From IMG/VR virus record IMGVR_UViG_3300031974_004723, positions 1 to 21,668 of that record: DNA of 21,668 bases, one strand, 5' to 3'. Below the pieces are notes generated by a model. That model had not been told where the DNA came from and did not search any database. It worked only from the letters and a program-made list of their open reading frames with translations. A program made the translations under genes and the position numbers. This DNA is from a virus. Shown one piece after another: positions 4,821 through 13,143 of this stretch (positions are counted from its first letter, which is position 1; each line of letters starts with the position of its first letter).

Positions 4821-7575
4821 AGATCTAAAGATCCTTCTCAAGGTCCAAGACGCCGGCGGCACGCAGGTCATTGAGAAGCTTCAAAATTCACTGAGAGGCT
4901 TGCAGAGGGCGGCCAACAAGGCCAGCACCTCAGGTATCGACGTTGTTGCACAAAGCGTTCGCAGCTTTGACACGTCCGGCAAGAAAAATATTGAAACTCT
5001 TCGGACTCAAATAACCGCAATGAAGGCCCTGCGGGAGCAGGCAATCATTGGCAGCTCGCAGTTCAAGACGTTAACGGCTGATATCAACAAGTATTCGGCA
5101 GCGCTTAATAAGGCTGAAGGCGCAAGACCCGGAGGCGGAAGGCTTGCAGGCTTAGCTAAGGGTGCTGGAGCTATTGCGGCAGGTGGTGTTTTTGGTGGAC
5201 CGGAAGGCGCAATCGGCGGCGCAGCTGGTTTGGCACTTGGTGGTGCTCCCGGGGCAGCAGTGGGTGCCGCGATTGGCGCTCAAGTTGGAATGTTTCGCCA
5301 ACAGCTTGGCGGATTAGCTGAATATTCCGCTGATTTGGCAAAGCAGCGATTGGCGCTGCAACTGGTAACCAAAGACGCTGACCAGTATCAGCGTGCATTG
5401 AATTTTATTGCCACTACTAGCAAGGACCTGGCAATACCTCAAGACATCCTTACTCGTCAATTCACGAAATTATCCGCATCTGTCCTTGGCGCTGGTGGAA
5501 ACGTTCAAGATGCAGAGAAAGCGTTCATTGGTGTCGCATCAGGCATTAGAGGCACCGGAGGAAGCCTGCAGGATCTTGAGTCAGCCCTGATCGCAACATC
5601 TCAGGTCTTCAGTAAAGGCAAGGTCTCTGCTGAGGAGCTGCGCCAGCAAATCGGCGAAAGACTGCCTGGTGCTTTCACGCTATTTGCTGAATCGCTGGAC
5701 ATGACTCCGGCGCAGCTTGATAAAGCGCTTGAGAAGGGTCAAGTAAGTCTTCAAGACTTCCAGACTTTCGCTGAAAAGCTCTTTAAGGAATACGGGGTTT
5801 CTGCACAAGTATTGGCAGATAGCCCTATGGCAGCGGGCGACAGGTTGACAACGGCTCTGGCCGGCCTGTCTGACACTGTTGGCAGCTTGCTCGCTCCAAT
5901 TGGCGCAGCTTTTCAGTCGACTTTTGCCGATATTGCCAATGCAATTAATGGCGCAGCAAAAGCGTTTATAGACTTTTTTGGCCTTACAAAGGCTGGGCAA
6001 ATGTCCCGGCTAACTCAACGGATTGGCGTAACAGTAGAAAGGCTCACTGCATTTGACGAGCGAAGGAAAAAACTTGTAGAGCGAGGAGTTGATACAACCG
6101 TCTTAGATTCTCAGATTAAAAACTTTAGGGATCGGCTGAACAAGCTCACCGATGAATACTATTCACTGCAAAAAATTGAAACGGCAATAGCAGCCGGCCA
6201 AGGGACAGCCCCAAGGCCAGGACTCCCTAGTGGTGGTGACGCAACTGGCGGTGGAGCGCAAACAAAGCGAGCACCGCTTTCTGAAAAGCTGGTCAGCCTC
6301 ACAAATGCTTTGGCTGAGAAGACGGGCAAGGTTGAGGAGCAAGAGCTTGCCACCTTGCGTTACATGATTGCAAGGCAGAAAATTCTTGACAACAATCTTC
6401 TGCCTGCAACCAACAAGGAAATAGCCCTGAATCAAGCCTTGGCTGCATTCCGAAAAGAAATCGGAAGAATCAAGGAGCGCGAAGAAAAAACTGCTGCCAA
6501 GCTTCAAAAGGATCAAGCAGCTGCCGCGAAAAAGCAGGGAAATTTAGAGAGAGAGCTAAACAAGCAGCTTCAAGAACGCAAGCATCAGCTTGGACTAATT
6601 ACCGACGAAGAGTATAAACAGTATTTGATCGCGGCAGAGCGCGAGCGCTTAAAAGCTGAGTTTCCCGGCGAGGCATTTGCAGGCAAGCGCGCCGAAGCGG
6701 AAGAGCTGTACCGCCGAGAAGTTGACCCCACTTTCAGGGAGGCCGGCGAAACCCAAGTGTCCAAGATGAAGGACGACTTGAAGGAAATGCTGAAGCCAAT
6801 TAATCAGCTGAAAGAAGGCGCGATGGCATTCGGCGAAGCTTTTAGCTCAGCCTTTACGAACGTTGTCACTGGCGCTCAGACCGCTCAGCAGGCGATGGCC
6901 TCGTTCCTCAAGAACTTGGGCCAGTACTTCATTGAGTACGCCGCCAAACTGATCACTCAGATGATCGCTATTGCCACCATCCAAGCCGTAATTAAGGCAT
7001 TGGGTGGGCCGAGCACAGGCGACGCCGCTGGAGCCAAGCCTCCTCTTCCCGGCAGTGTTGGCACCATTGCCGCTCAAGGCGCCGTTATGGATAAAGGCGT
7101 CAAGCGCTACGCCATGGGTGGCGTGGTCAACAAGCCGACCATGTTCACCTACGCCGAGGGCGGCACCGGTCGCTTCGGCCTGATGGGTGAGGCTGGCCCG
7201 GAGGCGATCATTCCGCTGAAGCGCGGCAACGACGGCCGGTTGGGCGTCTCGGCTTACTTCTCTGACGCCAATGCCGCGATGGCAAAGAGCGCTTCTAACC
7301 GCAGCTCTTCTGCCGCTTTTGAGGAGAACGCCGATGCTCTGGCGATGAGCACTAGCTACGTCCGGGAGCGCAGCCAAGAGCGCGAGCGCCAGACGATGCT
7401 TACCGGTGCCGGCGGCTCGATGTTGATTCAGACTCAGGTAATCAACAACGTCGAATACGCGACGATGGATCAGGTCGCTCAGGCCACCGCAGCAAGCGCC
7501 AAGCAAGCACGGGCTCAGGTCTTTGCCGACATCCGCAACAAGCCGGCTACTCGCTCCTCCTTGGGTATGCGCTGA
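4807..7575 (+). CDS. Tail tape measure protein
   Basis: This 922-aa protein is the longest of the tail core genes before the tip and sits directly after the chaperones. Residues 1-105 are helical and polar. Residues ~109-163 are a Gly/Ala-rich hydrophobic stretch that could insert into a membrane. Residues ~185-350 match the tape-measure N-terminal family core, with 'LAIPQDILTRQFTKL', 'EELRQQIGERLPGAF' and 'LADSPMAAGDRLTTAL'. Residues ~510-650 are charged, probably coiled coil. The C-terminus carries the lambda-type motif 'YAMGGVVNKPTMF' (~768-780) and 'GLMGEAGPEAIIPLKRG' (~792-808). It sets tail length and is ejected with the DNA. At about 0.15 nm per residue the tail would be near 140 nm, which is an estimate. 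GAGGAAG (4793-4799) gives a well-spaced ribosome site. I see no peptidase motif in it. Confidence 0.93.
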   Translation: MAQVEDLKILLKVQDAGGTQVIEKLQNSLRGLQRAANKASTSGIDVVAQSVRSFDTSGKKNIETLRTQITAMKALREQAIIGSSQFKTLTADINKYSAALNKAEGARPGGGRLAGLAKGAGAIAAGGVFGGPEGAIGGAAGLALGGAPGAAVGAAIGAQVGMFRQQLGGLAEYSADLAKQRLALQLVTKDADQYQRALNFIATTSKDLAIPQDILTRQFTKLSASVLGAGGNVQDAEKAFIGVASGIRGTGGSLQDLESALIATSQVFSKGKVSAEELRQQIGERLPGAFTLFAESLDMTPAQLDKALEKGQVSLQDFQTFAEKLFKEYGVSAQVLADSPMAAGDRLTTALAGLSDTVGSLLAPIGAAFQSTFADIANAINGAAKAFIDFFGLTKAGQMSRLTQRIGVTVERLTAFDERRKKLVERGVDTTVLDSQIKNFRDRLNKLTDEYYSLQKIETAIAAGQGTAPRPGLPSGGDATGGGAQTKRAPLSEKLVSLTNALAEKTGKVEEQELATLRYMIARQKILDNNLLPATNKEIALNQALAAFRKEIGRIKEREEKTAAKLQKDQAAAAKKQGNLERELNKQLQERKHQLGLITDEEYKQYLIAAERERLKAEFPGEAFAGKRAEAEELYRREVDPTFREAGETQVSKMKDDLKEMLKPINQLKEGAMAFGEAFSSAFTNVVTGAQTAQQAMASFLKNLGQYFIEYAAKLITQMIAIATIQAVIKALGGPSTGDAAGAKPPLPGSVGTIAAQGAVMDKGVKRYAMGGVVNKPTMFTYAEGGTGRFGLMGEAGPEAIIPLKRGNDGRLGVSAYFSDANAAMAKSASNRSSSAAFEENADALAMSTSYVRERSQERERQTMLTGAGGSMLIQTQVINNVEYATMDQVAQATAASAKQARAQVFADIRNKPATRSSLGMR

Positions 7576-8045
7576 TGACGATTGCAATCGGCACCTACAT
7601 CCGCCTTCTTAACGCCAACGGGAGCGATACCGGCTATCGCTTCCAAAACTTTTTTAAGGGCGACACTCGCACCTACGACTCCCTTACTTACACGTTCTCC
7701 GGCTTTGGATTTAGCGGTGGCACGCTTGACCTTGAAGGCGGCAACATCAGCGCCAGCCTTGTCGTAGCGCTCAACCAATTGAGCTTGGCTGTCTATACCC
7801 AAGCGGTAACTGATCGTTGGCTAATCAAACTGCGCACAGTTTGGCTCGACCCCGACACGCTTACCGAGGGCACCACGTATAGCGAAGAGCTGTATGCAGT
7901 GACCGGCTTGGAACATGACAGCTCCAGGCTCTCGGTACGATTAGGTAGCCCCCTAGATGCGGTTCGTGAGCACGCCCCACGGCGTTCATTGACCCAGCAG
8001 CTGGTCGGCTCACTGCCCACTACTGGAGAAATATCACTGCGATGA
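7575..8045 (+). CDS. Minor tail / tail-tip protein (lambda L N-terminal-domain-like)
   Basis: This 156-aa protein overlaps the tape-measure stop by one base (TGATG). Its order resembles the N-terminal domain of lambda gpL. It has an opening strand with 'F.G....YDSLTYTFSGFGFSGG.LDLEGGN' at residues ~28-58, and hydrophobic strands 'LVVALNQLSLAV'. A 'LIKLRTVWLDPDTL..GTTYSEELYAV' segment follows at ~84-108, and then 'SRLSVRLGSPLDAVREHAPRRSLTQQLVG', the 'PLD....PRR' motif seen in this group. The cysteine-rich iron-sulfur C-terminal domain of lambda L is absent. Such proteins lie at the junction of tube and tip complex. Placement between tape measure and J-like gene agrees. An alternative is a general distal-tail-type protein. 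Confidence 0.55.
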   Translation: MTIAIGTYIRLLNANGSDTGYRFQNFFKGDTRTYDSLTYTFSGFGFSGGTLDLEGGNISASLVVALNQLSLAVYTQAVTDRWLIKLRTVWLDPDTLTEGTTYSEELYAVTGLEHDSSRLSVRLGSPLDAVREHAPRRSLTQQLVGSLPTTGEISLR

Positions 8046-11000
8046 CTCTTTCTCCTAAGGGCGCTGAGCACATTGTCCTGCTGCCTCAGGACCGGGAGAT
8101 CATGGAGATCACCGGTCTAAGTGAGAGCGAGTATCGGCAATTTGTCCGTGAGCTCAAGCGTTACAGCAAGATTGAACCGGGCACGATCGTCAACATCGGG
8201 ATTGACGCTCTAATCCTGTACTTAGTCATCGGCGCTGCCCTGAGCTACGGGGCAACGCTGCTGATGCCCAAGCCCAAGACGCCGCAGCAAGCGAACGTCA
8301 CGACCAACACGGTCCAGGGCCAGAACATCGTTAACGGCGCCCGCTACACACCCAAAGCCGGCTTCGACTCGGTTCAGAACGTCGTCGAACTGGGCAGCGT
8401 TGTCCCGATTGTCTACGCCAACCGCCAAACCATTGATGGCGTGAGCTATGGCGGCTTCCGCGTCAACACCAACCTGCTCTGGAGCCAGATCTACAGCGTT
8501 GGCGGTGGTCAACTGCTTCGCAGCATGTTTCTTGTTAGTGAGGGCAGCGTTGCAGAGCTCGATCCAACGCAGTTCGCCATCGGCAACAACCTAATTAACA
8601 ACTACGACTTGGCCATCACGGACCACGGTCGCATCTCCATCTACTACCGCCCTGATGGCGGTCGCCTTACCGCAGCTGACCATATTGCGGGTCAACTTCC
8701 TGCGAATGACGTAGGCAACGCCGAAAACGATGGTGGCACGGACGTTTTCCAAGTTCGCGGCGTCGATGACGCTTTTGCTCCTGACTTTTGCTTTGTCAGC
8801 ACCCCGTCCAATCAGACGACGTTTGGCGTTCACAACTTTATCGGCAACAACTTCGGCTTTAAGGTCAACCCGGTGTTCCGCCCTGCAGTGGTGCTGCAGC
8901 CGGACCAAAACAATTACGTCCGCTGCCCTAACGACTGGCAAGCCCAAGCCCAGCGTGACAAACAGAACGTGACCTTTGCAGGCCGCGCAGGGATCGTTGG
9001 CACGGAAGGTCTGACGCCTTTGGCAGTGGGCGACACGATTACTTACACGATCTACGCCAGCACGGATAACGCTCGCACCTTCACCCAAACCAACCCCAAC
9101 GGGGCAGACGGTGAGGAAACTTGCGGTGACGTGGCTCAGTCAGTTGCTGGCCGCCAGCGCAATTACGACGAAGCCATCAGCCTTGGCGAGCAATACCGCG
9201 TGGGCAGCGCCGTTGCCATCTGCACCGGTCGCACCGAGGCCGCGTTTGTTTCCGAGGTAGACAACAGCGGTGCTGGTGGTTCGCAAGCAATCACGGCCAC
9301 CTTTGAGGTGGTTCGTGCAGGTCAAGTTGACGTTTACAGCCAAGCCACAATCGAGGGCGACGGCGGCAAAAACGCCACTAACGGCAGCCACATCCACAAG
9401 TTTGCTGAAGCTGTCTTCTCGACCGACCGCGAAGCTCGCGTCGTTGAGGTGGGCCTCCGCAGCAACATCCAGCTTCAGATCAGCGGTCTAGCCAACTTCC
9501 GCGATGCTCACAGCTATACCCGTTGCGACAACGAGGCTTGCTTTGACTACAACGGCCAGAACGCCAACAACATCGAGGCGATTGTTTTCCAAAGCGGCAC
9601 TTACAGCAGCCCCGACACCCGCTACAGCTTCTTCCGCGTCGCCTACCGAGTTGCTGGCACGGACGATGCATTTACCGACCTAGAGCAACTCTTTGGTGTC
9701 CGCAGTGCAACCGGCGTTGCGTTGTACAACTACTTGCGGTTTGAGTTCCCCACAGCCAGCCGCTGGGAAGTCCGCCTTACCCCGGTAAGTGGCTGGGAGG
9801 TGCGCAACAACATCGCTGCTGGCGACTTGGAAGTGCTGGACCCGCACATCAATTCAATCCGAACCGTCACAAGCGGCGATGTGACAGTCCGCTTCACCGG
9901 TGTTTCTGTTTCGCGCAACACCGGCACATTCAGCGTGCCAAGTCTCAGCAGCCCGGACGGTGTCTCTCTCGGCCCACAGTTCGACGATGGCACGTTCTAC
10001 GCGGACGAGTATGCCCGTCTTGCTGAATCCTTCATCTACAACGAGGTCACCAGCAGCGCCAGCCAACCCGAGCACCAAGTCGTTTACGTCAACACAATCT
10101 CCGAAAACCCCTCAACGCCTAACTACGACAACATGGCGATTGTCGGGGTCAACATCCGCAGCAGCACGGAGATTAGCCGCCTCGACCAGTTCAGCGTTTA
10201 CGTCAACCAAGGCATCGGCGGGACCAGTAACTTCCCTGACGTCCTGTATGACCTAATGACCAACAAGCGCTACGGCGTTGGCAAGGTTCTTAATGCGGAA
10301 CAGGTCGATTTGGCCAGTTTTAACGAAGCATCGACATGGACCTACCGCCGTCGTTATTTCTTCGACGGCGCCATCTCCGAGCGCATCAACATCCGCAGCT
10401 GGGGCGCCAAGGTCGCCAACGACTACTTGCTTGATCTGGTGGTTCGCAACGGCAAATTTGCGCTGCAGCCGGTGGCCACGTTCGGCGGACCTGAAACCAT
10501 CTCAGGCCTGTTTACCGCTGGCAACATCCTTGAGGACACGCTGGAGTTTGCCTACGCCGACGTCCAAGACCGTCTTCCTATCAAGGTTTCGGTCAAATGG
10601 CGCCAAGAGAAGGAGTCGTCCAACACCGTTAGCCGTGGCCTGTTCCCCGTGGTCCGTGAGGTGACCGTGCGTGAGACCGGCGTTGATGAGAACGCCCCAT
10701 TGGAGCAAATCGATCTCAGCGATTACTGCACAAGCCAAGCTCACGCTATTGACCGCGCCAAGTGGGAGCTTCGCAGCCGCCGTTACACCACTCACTCAAT
10801 TAAATTCACCACCACCCCTTCCGAGGCATCGCTGGATATCGGCAGCGTGTTCAAGCTGGGAATTGAAACTGTCACCTATAACCAGCCTGCAAACGGTGCC
10901 ATCGCTGACGACGGCACGGTGACTTCGTGGCCAGAGCTTGCTGACGGCACCTACACCGTTTTGTTCTGGGACGGTACGACCAGCGATGTAGAGCAGATCC

Positions 11001-11224
11001 AACTGCAGATCACCAACGGCAAAACCTCCAAGTCCAACGGCGTCTTCTGCATCAAAAACAGCACCACCGACGCCCAGACCTACAAGACGCAGTCGATCAC
11101 ATTCGACCAAGACGGGAACATCGAAGTCGAGGCCACTTATTTTCCGACCGACTCCAGCGGATTTAGCCTGTTAACAAAGGGCTGGAACGAGTCCAACAAC
11201 TGGGTCATCGAGGGCACGTTATGA
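8042..11224 (+). CDS. Tail tip attachment / central fibre protein (lambda J-like)
   Basis: This 1060-aa protein starts within an ATGA overlap with the preceding gene. Residues ~49-75 form one strong hydrophobic segment (DALILYLVIGAALSYGATLL) followed by MPKPKTPQ, which is unusual for a J-type N-terminus. Residues ~110-300 contain 'GSVVPIVYANRQTIDGVSYG', a motif of J-like proteins where the hub begins. Residues ~700-800 contain 'NFPDVLYDLMTNKRYGVGK', 'VDLASFNEASTWTYRRRYFF' and 'RNGKFALQP', the conserved J core. The C-terminal 250 residues are beta strands. It likely forms the trimeric hub at the tail end. No fibronectin III repeat or receptor-binding C-terminus is evident, so host binding is probably delegated to the large downstream proteins. 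No separate NlpC/P60 (K) or I gene is seen beside it. Confidence 0.8.
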   Translation: MTLSPKGAEHIVLLPQDREIMEITGLSESEYRQFVRELKRYSKIEPGTIVNIGIDALILYLVIGAALSYGATLLMPKPKTPQQANVTTNTVQGQNIVNGARYTPKAGFDSVQNVVELGSVVPIVYANRQTIDGVSYGGFRVNTNLLWSQIYSVGGGQLLRSMFLVSEGSVAELDPTQFAIGNNLINNYDLAITDHGRISIYYRPDGGRLTAADHIAGQLPANDVGNAENDGGTDVFQVRGVDDAFAPDFCFVSTPSNQTTFGVHNFIGNNFGFKVNPVFRPAVVLQPDQNNYVRCPNDWQAQAQRDKQNVTFAGRAGIVGTEGLTPLAVGDTITYTIYASTDNARTFTQTNPNGADGEETCGDVAQSVAGRQRNYDEAISLGEQYRVGSAVAICTGRTEAAFVSEVDNSGAGGSQAITATFEVVRAGQVDVYSQATIEGDGGKNATNGSHIHKFAEAVFSTDREARVVEVGLRSNIQLQISGLANFRDAHSYTRCDNEACFDYNGQNANNIEAIVFQSGTYSSPDTRYSFFRVAYRVAGTDDAFTDLEQLFGVRSATGVALYNYLRFEFPTASRWEVRLTPVSGWEVRNNIAAGDLEVLDPHINSIRTVTSGDVTVRFTGVSVSRNTGTFSVPSLSSPDGVSLGPQFDDGTFYADEYARLAESFIYNEVTSSASQPEHQVVYVNTISENPSTPNYDNMAIVGVNIRSSTEISRLDQFSVYVNQGIGGTSNFPDVLYDLMTNKRYGVGKVLNAEQVDLASFNEASTWTYRRRYFFDGAISERINIRSWGAKVANDYLLDLVVRNGKFALQPVATFGGPETISGLFTAGNILEDTLEFAYADVQDRLPIKVSVKWRQEKESSNTVSRGLFPVVREVTVRETGVDENAPLEQIDLSDYCTSQAHAIDRAKWELRSRRYTTHSIKFTTTPSEASLDIGSVFKLGIETVTYNQPANGAIADDGTVTSWPELADGTYTVLFWDGTTSDVEQIQLQITNGKTSKSNGVFCIKNSTTDAQTYKTQSITFDQDGNIEVEATYFPTDSSGFSLLTKGWNESNNWVIEGTL

Positions 11225-11601
11225 GCGTCTCTTTTCCTGCGCTTTCACCGACTACTCGGACATTTACGCCAGGCGCCTACGCCACCAAAAAATTCAATGC
11301 CGTCAATGGTGCCAGCCAGACTCGTCTGTATGGCAGCAAAGCATTCGATGCAGAGTTGCAGCTCGACTTTGTGACCAGCGACTCAGACACCGCTTCGCTA
11401 CTGGCGAGTTGGCACAATTCCAAGGGAGGCGCGTACACCCTGACGCTGCCATCCGAAGTTTTTACCGGTGTTGCCCAAGATCTCAAAGATCAGGTCCCGA
11501 CTTACTTAAACTGGCGCTGGGCTGAGATGCCCTCGGTCGAATCGCTCTTTCCTGGACGGTCTAGGGTGAAAGTACGACTCGTAGCTACTTTGGACGCCTG
11601 A
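11221..11601 (+). CDS. Small minor tail protein, tip-associated
   Basis: This 126-aa protein overlaps the J-like stop by four bases (ATGA) and has GAGGG (11210-11214) as ribosome site. It begins 'SFPALSPTTRTFTPGAYATK', then 'NGASQTRLYGSKAFDAELQL' at ~28-48 and 'SLLASWHNSKGGAYTLTLPS' at ~59-78. It ends in 'RSRVKVRLVATL', a final strand that reads like lambda M-type or other minor tail proteins ('PSVESLFPGRSRVKVRL'). I recognise this pattern as a recurrent small tail protein next to J-like genes in marine siphophages but cannot give it a firm family name. It most likely sits in the tail tip. Co-translation with the hub suggests a stoichiometric partner. Confidence 0.6.
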   Translation: MSVSFPALSPTTRTFTPGAYATKKFNAVNGASQTRLYGSKAFDAELQLDFVTSDSDTASLLASWHNSKGGAYTLTLPSEVFTGVAQDLKDQVPTYLNWRWAEMPSVESLFPGRSRVKVRLVATLDA

Positions 11602-11602
11602 A

Positions 11603-11995
11603 ATGGTCTTAACTGGAGCTGACGGCCAACTTAAGTACCAAGGCACAGTTGTCGGCAAGGTCCGTGACTGGAGCATCACCGTAACCAAGGATGCCCTTGA
11701 GGACACTTCGATCGGCTCGTACGATCGCACCTACATCGGCGGCCTGCGTGGCACGACCGGTAGCGCCACTGTTTTATACGACCCCGACAATTATCAGGCG
11801 ACTGTTTTTCTGAACTCGATCTTCAACAACACTGAAGATGTTGAGCAGGTGAACTTTGTGTTCAACCGCCTTGATAACAAGTCGTTTGCTTGCACGGGTT
11901 TCGTTACGAGCGTTAGCCCCAGCATCAGCGTCGGCAGCGTCCAGGCAGTGAGCGTCAGCTTCCAAGTTTCTGGCAAGCCCGTTGGAGAGTTCTAA
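11603..11995 (+). CDS. Tail-tube-like minor tail protein
   Basis: This 130-aa protein has the strand order of small tail tube subunits. An N-terminal hairpin (GADGQLKYQGTVVGKVRDWS) is followed by 'ITVTKDALEDTSIGSYDRTY' and 'GLRGTTGSATVLYDP'. A helix with 'ATVFLNSIFNN' comes next, and the closing strands are 'VQAVSVSFQVSGKPVGEF'. The pattern of a strand leading into 'D.LEDTS.G..DR.Y..GL.G..GSA' is characteristic of phage tube proteins. The true tube gene is already present at 3115, so this is a second tube-like protein placed in the tip cluster. It could form a specialised ring between tube and hub. It begins one base after the previous stop, with only a weak ribosome site, so coupling is likely. 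Confidence 0.6.
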   Translation: MVLTGADGQLKYQGTVVGKVRDWSITVTKDALEDTSIGSYDRTYIGGLRGTTGSATVLYDPDNYQATVFLNSIFNNTEDVEQVNFVFNRLDNKSFACTGFVTSVSPSISVGSVQAVSVSFQVSGKPVGEF

Positions 11996-13143
11996 TGGCC
12001 GTTCTTGGGATCGGTGGAAGGCTTTACCTAAAGCGTGAAGCACCCGAAGCTTGCGTTATCAGCTCGTTAACGGTCACCTCGGACGACTCCCTGTTGACCT
12101 ACTGCCCTGGTTACTGGACCGGGGACAAGGTCACGACGTCATGCCTTCCCACCGGTGGCGGCAACTTCCCGCCAAATCCTGACGGCTATGGCACGTATTA
12201 CGGAAGCCGCTATTTCCAAGGCCCCAACCGCACTCAAATCAACGGCACCAACGACACCTTTTACAAAACATCCTCCGAGGAGTACCCGACAGGCGAGGCG
12301 GGCAATGATTCGCAGTTTTACTCCCGCGTAGGCGACGTATCCAACTCCGAAACCCTGGTCGCTTGTGGCGACGGCGAATACTGGATCCACGTTGACGAGC
12401 TTGGTGCGATCAGCTTTTACACCTCACGCGCCAACGCACTTGAAGGTGACCCCGCCGATCGAGTCAACCTGTTTCAAACCATCTATGGCGTGATTGGCCT
12501 CGCCCCCTTCGGCAGCGCCAATTACAACAACGCTTTCTGGCGTTGCGTCACTGAGGTCAACGATTACACCGCCGGCGACGTCCAAGACATCACGTCGCTG
12601 GCATCGATCTGTGCTGACGCCCCGGATTACGAAAGCCCGGCATTTGACTCTGACGAGTACGAAAACGCCAACGTTTTGCCCCGCAGCACTACTGCCGGTC
12701 AGACCGCTCCTTACTGGCAGCTCATTTGCGACGTTGCCAACTGGTCGTTGGAGCTGTCCGCTCCAAGCGTCGACACCACTTCACTTAGCGAGAAGTTCGG
12801 CGAGGCCGTCAAATCGCTTGTCACTGGTGGTGGCTCCGCTGAGTTCCTGATCGACCGCAAGTCCCACACCGACGAGCAGGACAGTGGCACGACCATGATG
12901 AAGCTGCTGCTGATGACGGAGAAGGGCTGCAAAGCGTCCGCCCGTTTCTACTTGGTCAATCGCGGCGGTGGAGTCCAAGGTTCATCGGGCCAGCTGCCCG
13001 GAGACCTGTATTACTCCAGCGAATTGCTAGTCACCAACAGCGCAGTTAACGTGCGCCCAACAGAGATCATCGCTGGTACGGCGAACTTCGTTACTACGGG
13101 CGAGATTAAACTGCTAGAAGCAACTGACACTGTGATCCTGTGA
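11995..13143 (+). CDS. Two-domain tail protein with tube-like C-terminal domain, Cys-rich N-part
   Basis: This 382-aa protein starts in a TAATG overlap, with GGAGAG at 11984-11989. Residues 1-235 are polar, Tyr/Asn/Gly-rich and hold six Cys residues (for example in EACVISS, YCPGYW, SCLPT and VACGDGE). I recognise no domain there. Residues ~240-380 resemble the preceding tube-like protein: 'WSLELSAPSVDTTSLSEKFG' aligns by eye with 'WSITVTKDALEDTSIGSYDR', and both continue to 'L..G.GSA..L.D'. The rest includes 'MMKLLLMTEKGCKASARFYL' and 'PTEIIAGTANFVTTGEIKL'. It is probably a tip or baseplate ring with an added outward domain. The C-terminal overlap with the next gene (GTGA) keeps it in the tip operon. 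The function is inferred from fold pattern and position only. Confidence 0.6.
   Translation: MAVLGIGGRLYLKREAPEACVISSLTVTSDDSLLTYCPGYWTGDKVTTSCLPTGGGNFPPNPDGYGTYYGSRYFQGPNRTQINGTNDTFYKTSSEEYPTGEAGNDSQFYSRVGDVSNSETLVACGDGEYWIHVDELGAISFYTSRANALEGDPADRVNLFQTIYGVIGLAPFGSANYNNAFWRCVTEVNDYTAGDVQDITSLASICADAPDYESPAFDSDEYENANVLPRSTTAGQTAPYWQLICDVANWSLELSAPSVDTTSLSEKFGEAVKSLVTGGGSAEFLIDRKSHTDEQDSGTTMMKLLLMTEKGCKASARFYLVNRGGGVQGSSGQLPGDLYYSSELLVTNSAVNVRPTEIIAGTANFVTTGEIKLLEATDTVIL

Noticed and set aside
6847-7587. 246-codon minus-strand frame opposite the tape-measure C-terminus
   Set aside because: The plus-strand sequence carries the conserved tape-measure C-terminal motifs; the antisense reading shows no motif and no ribosome site.
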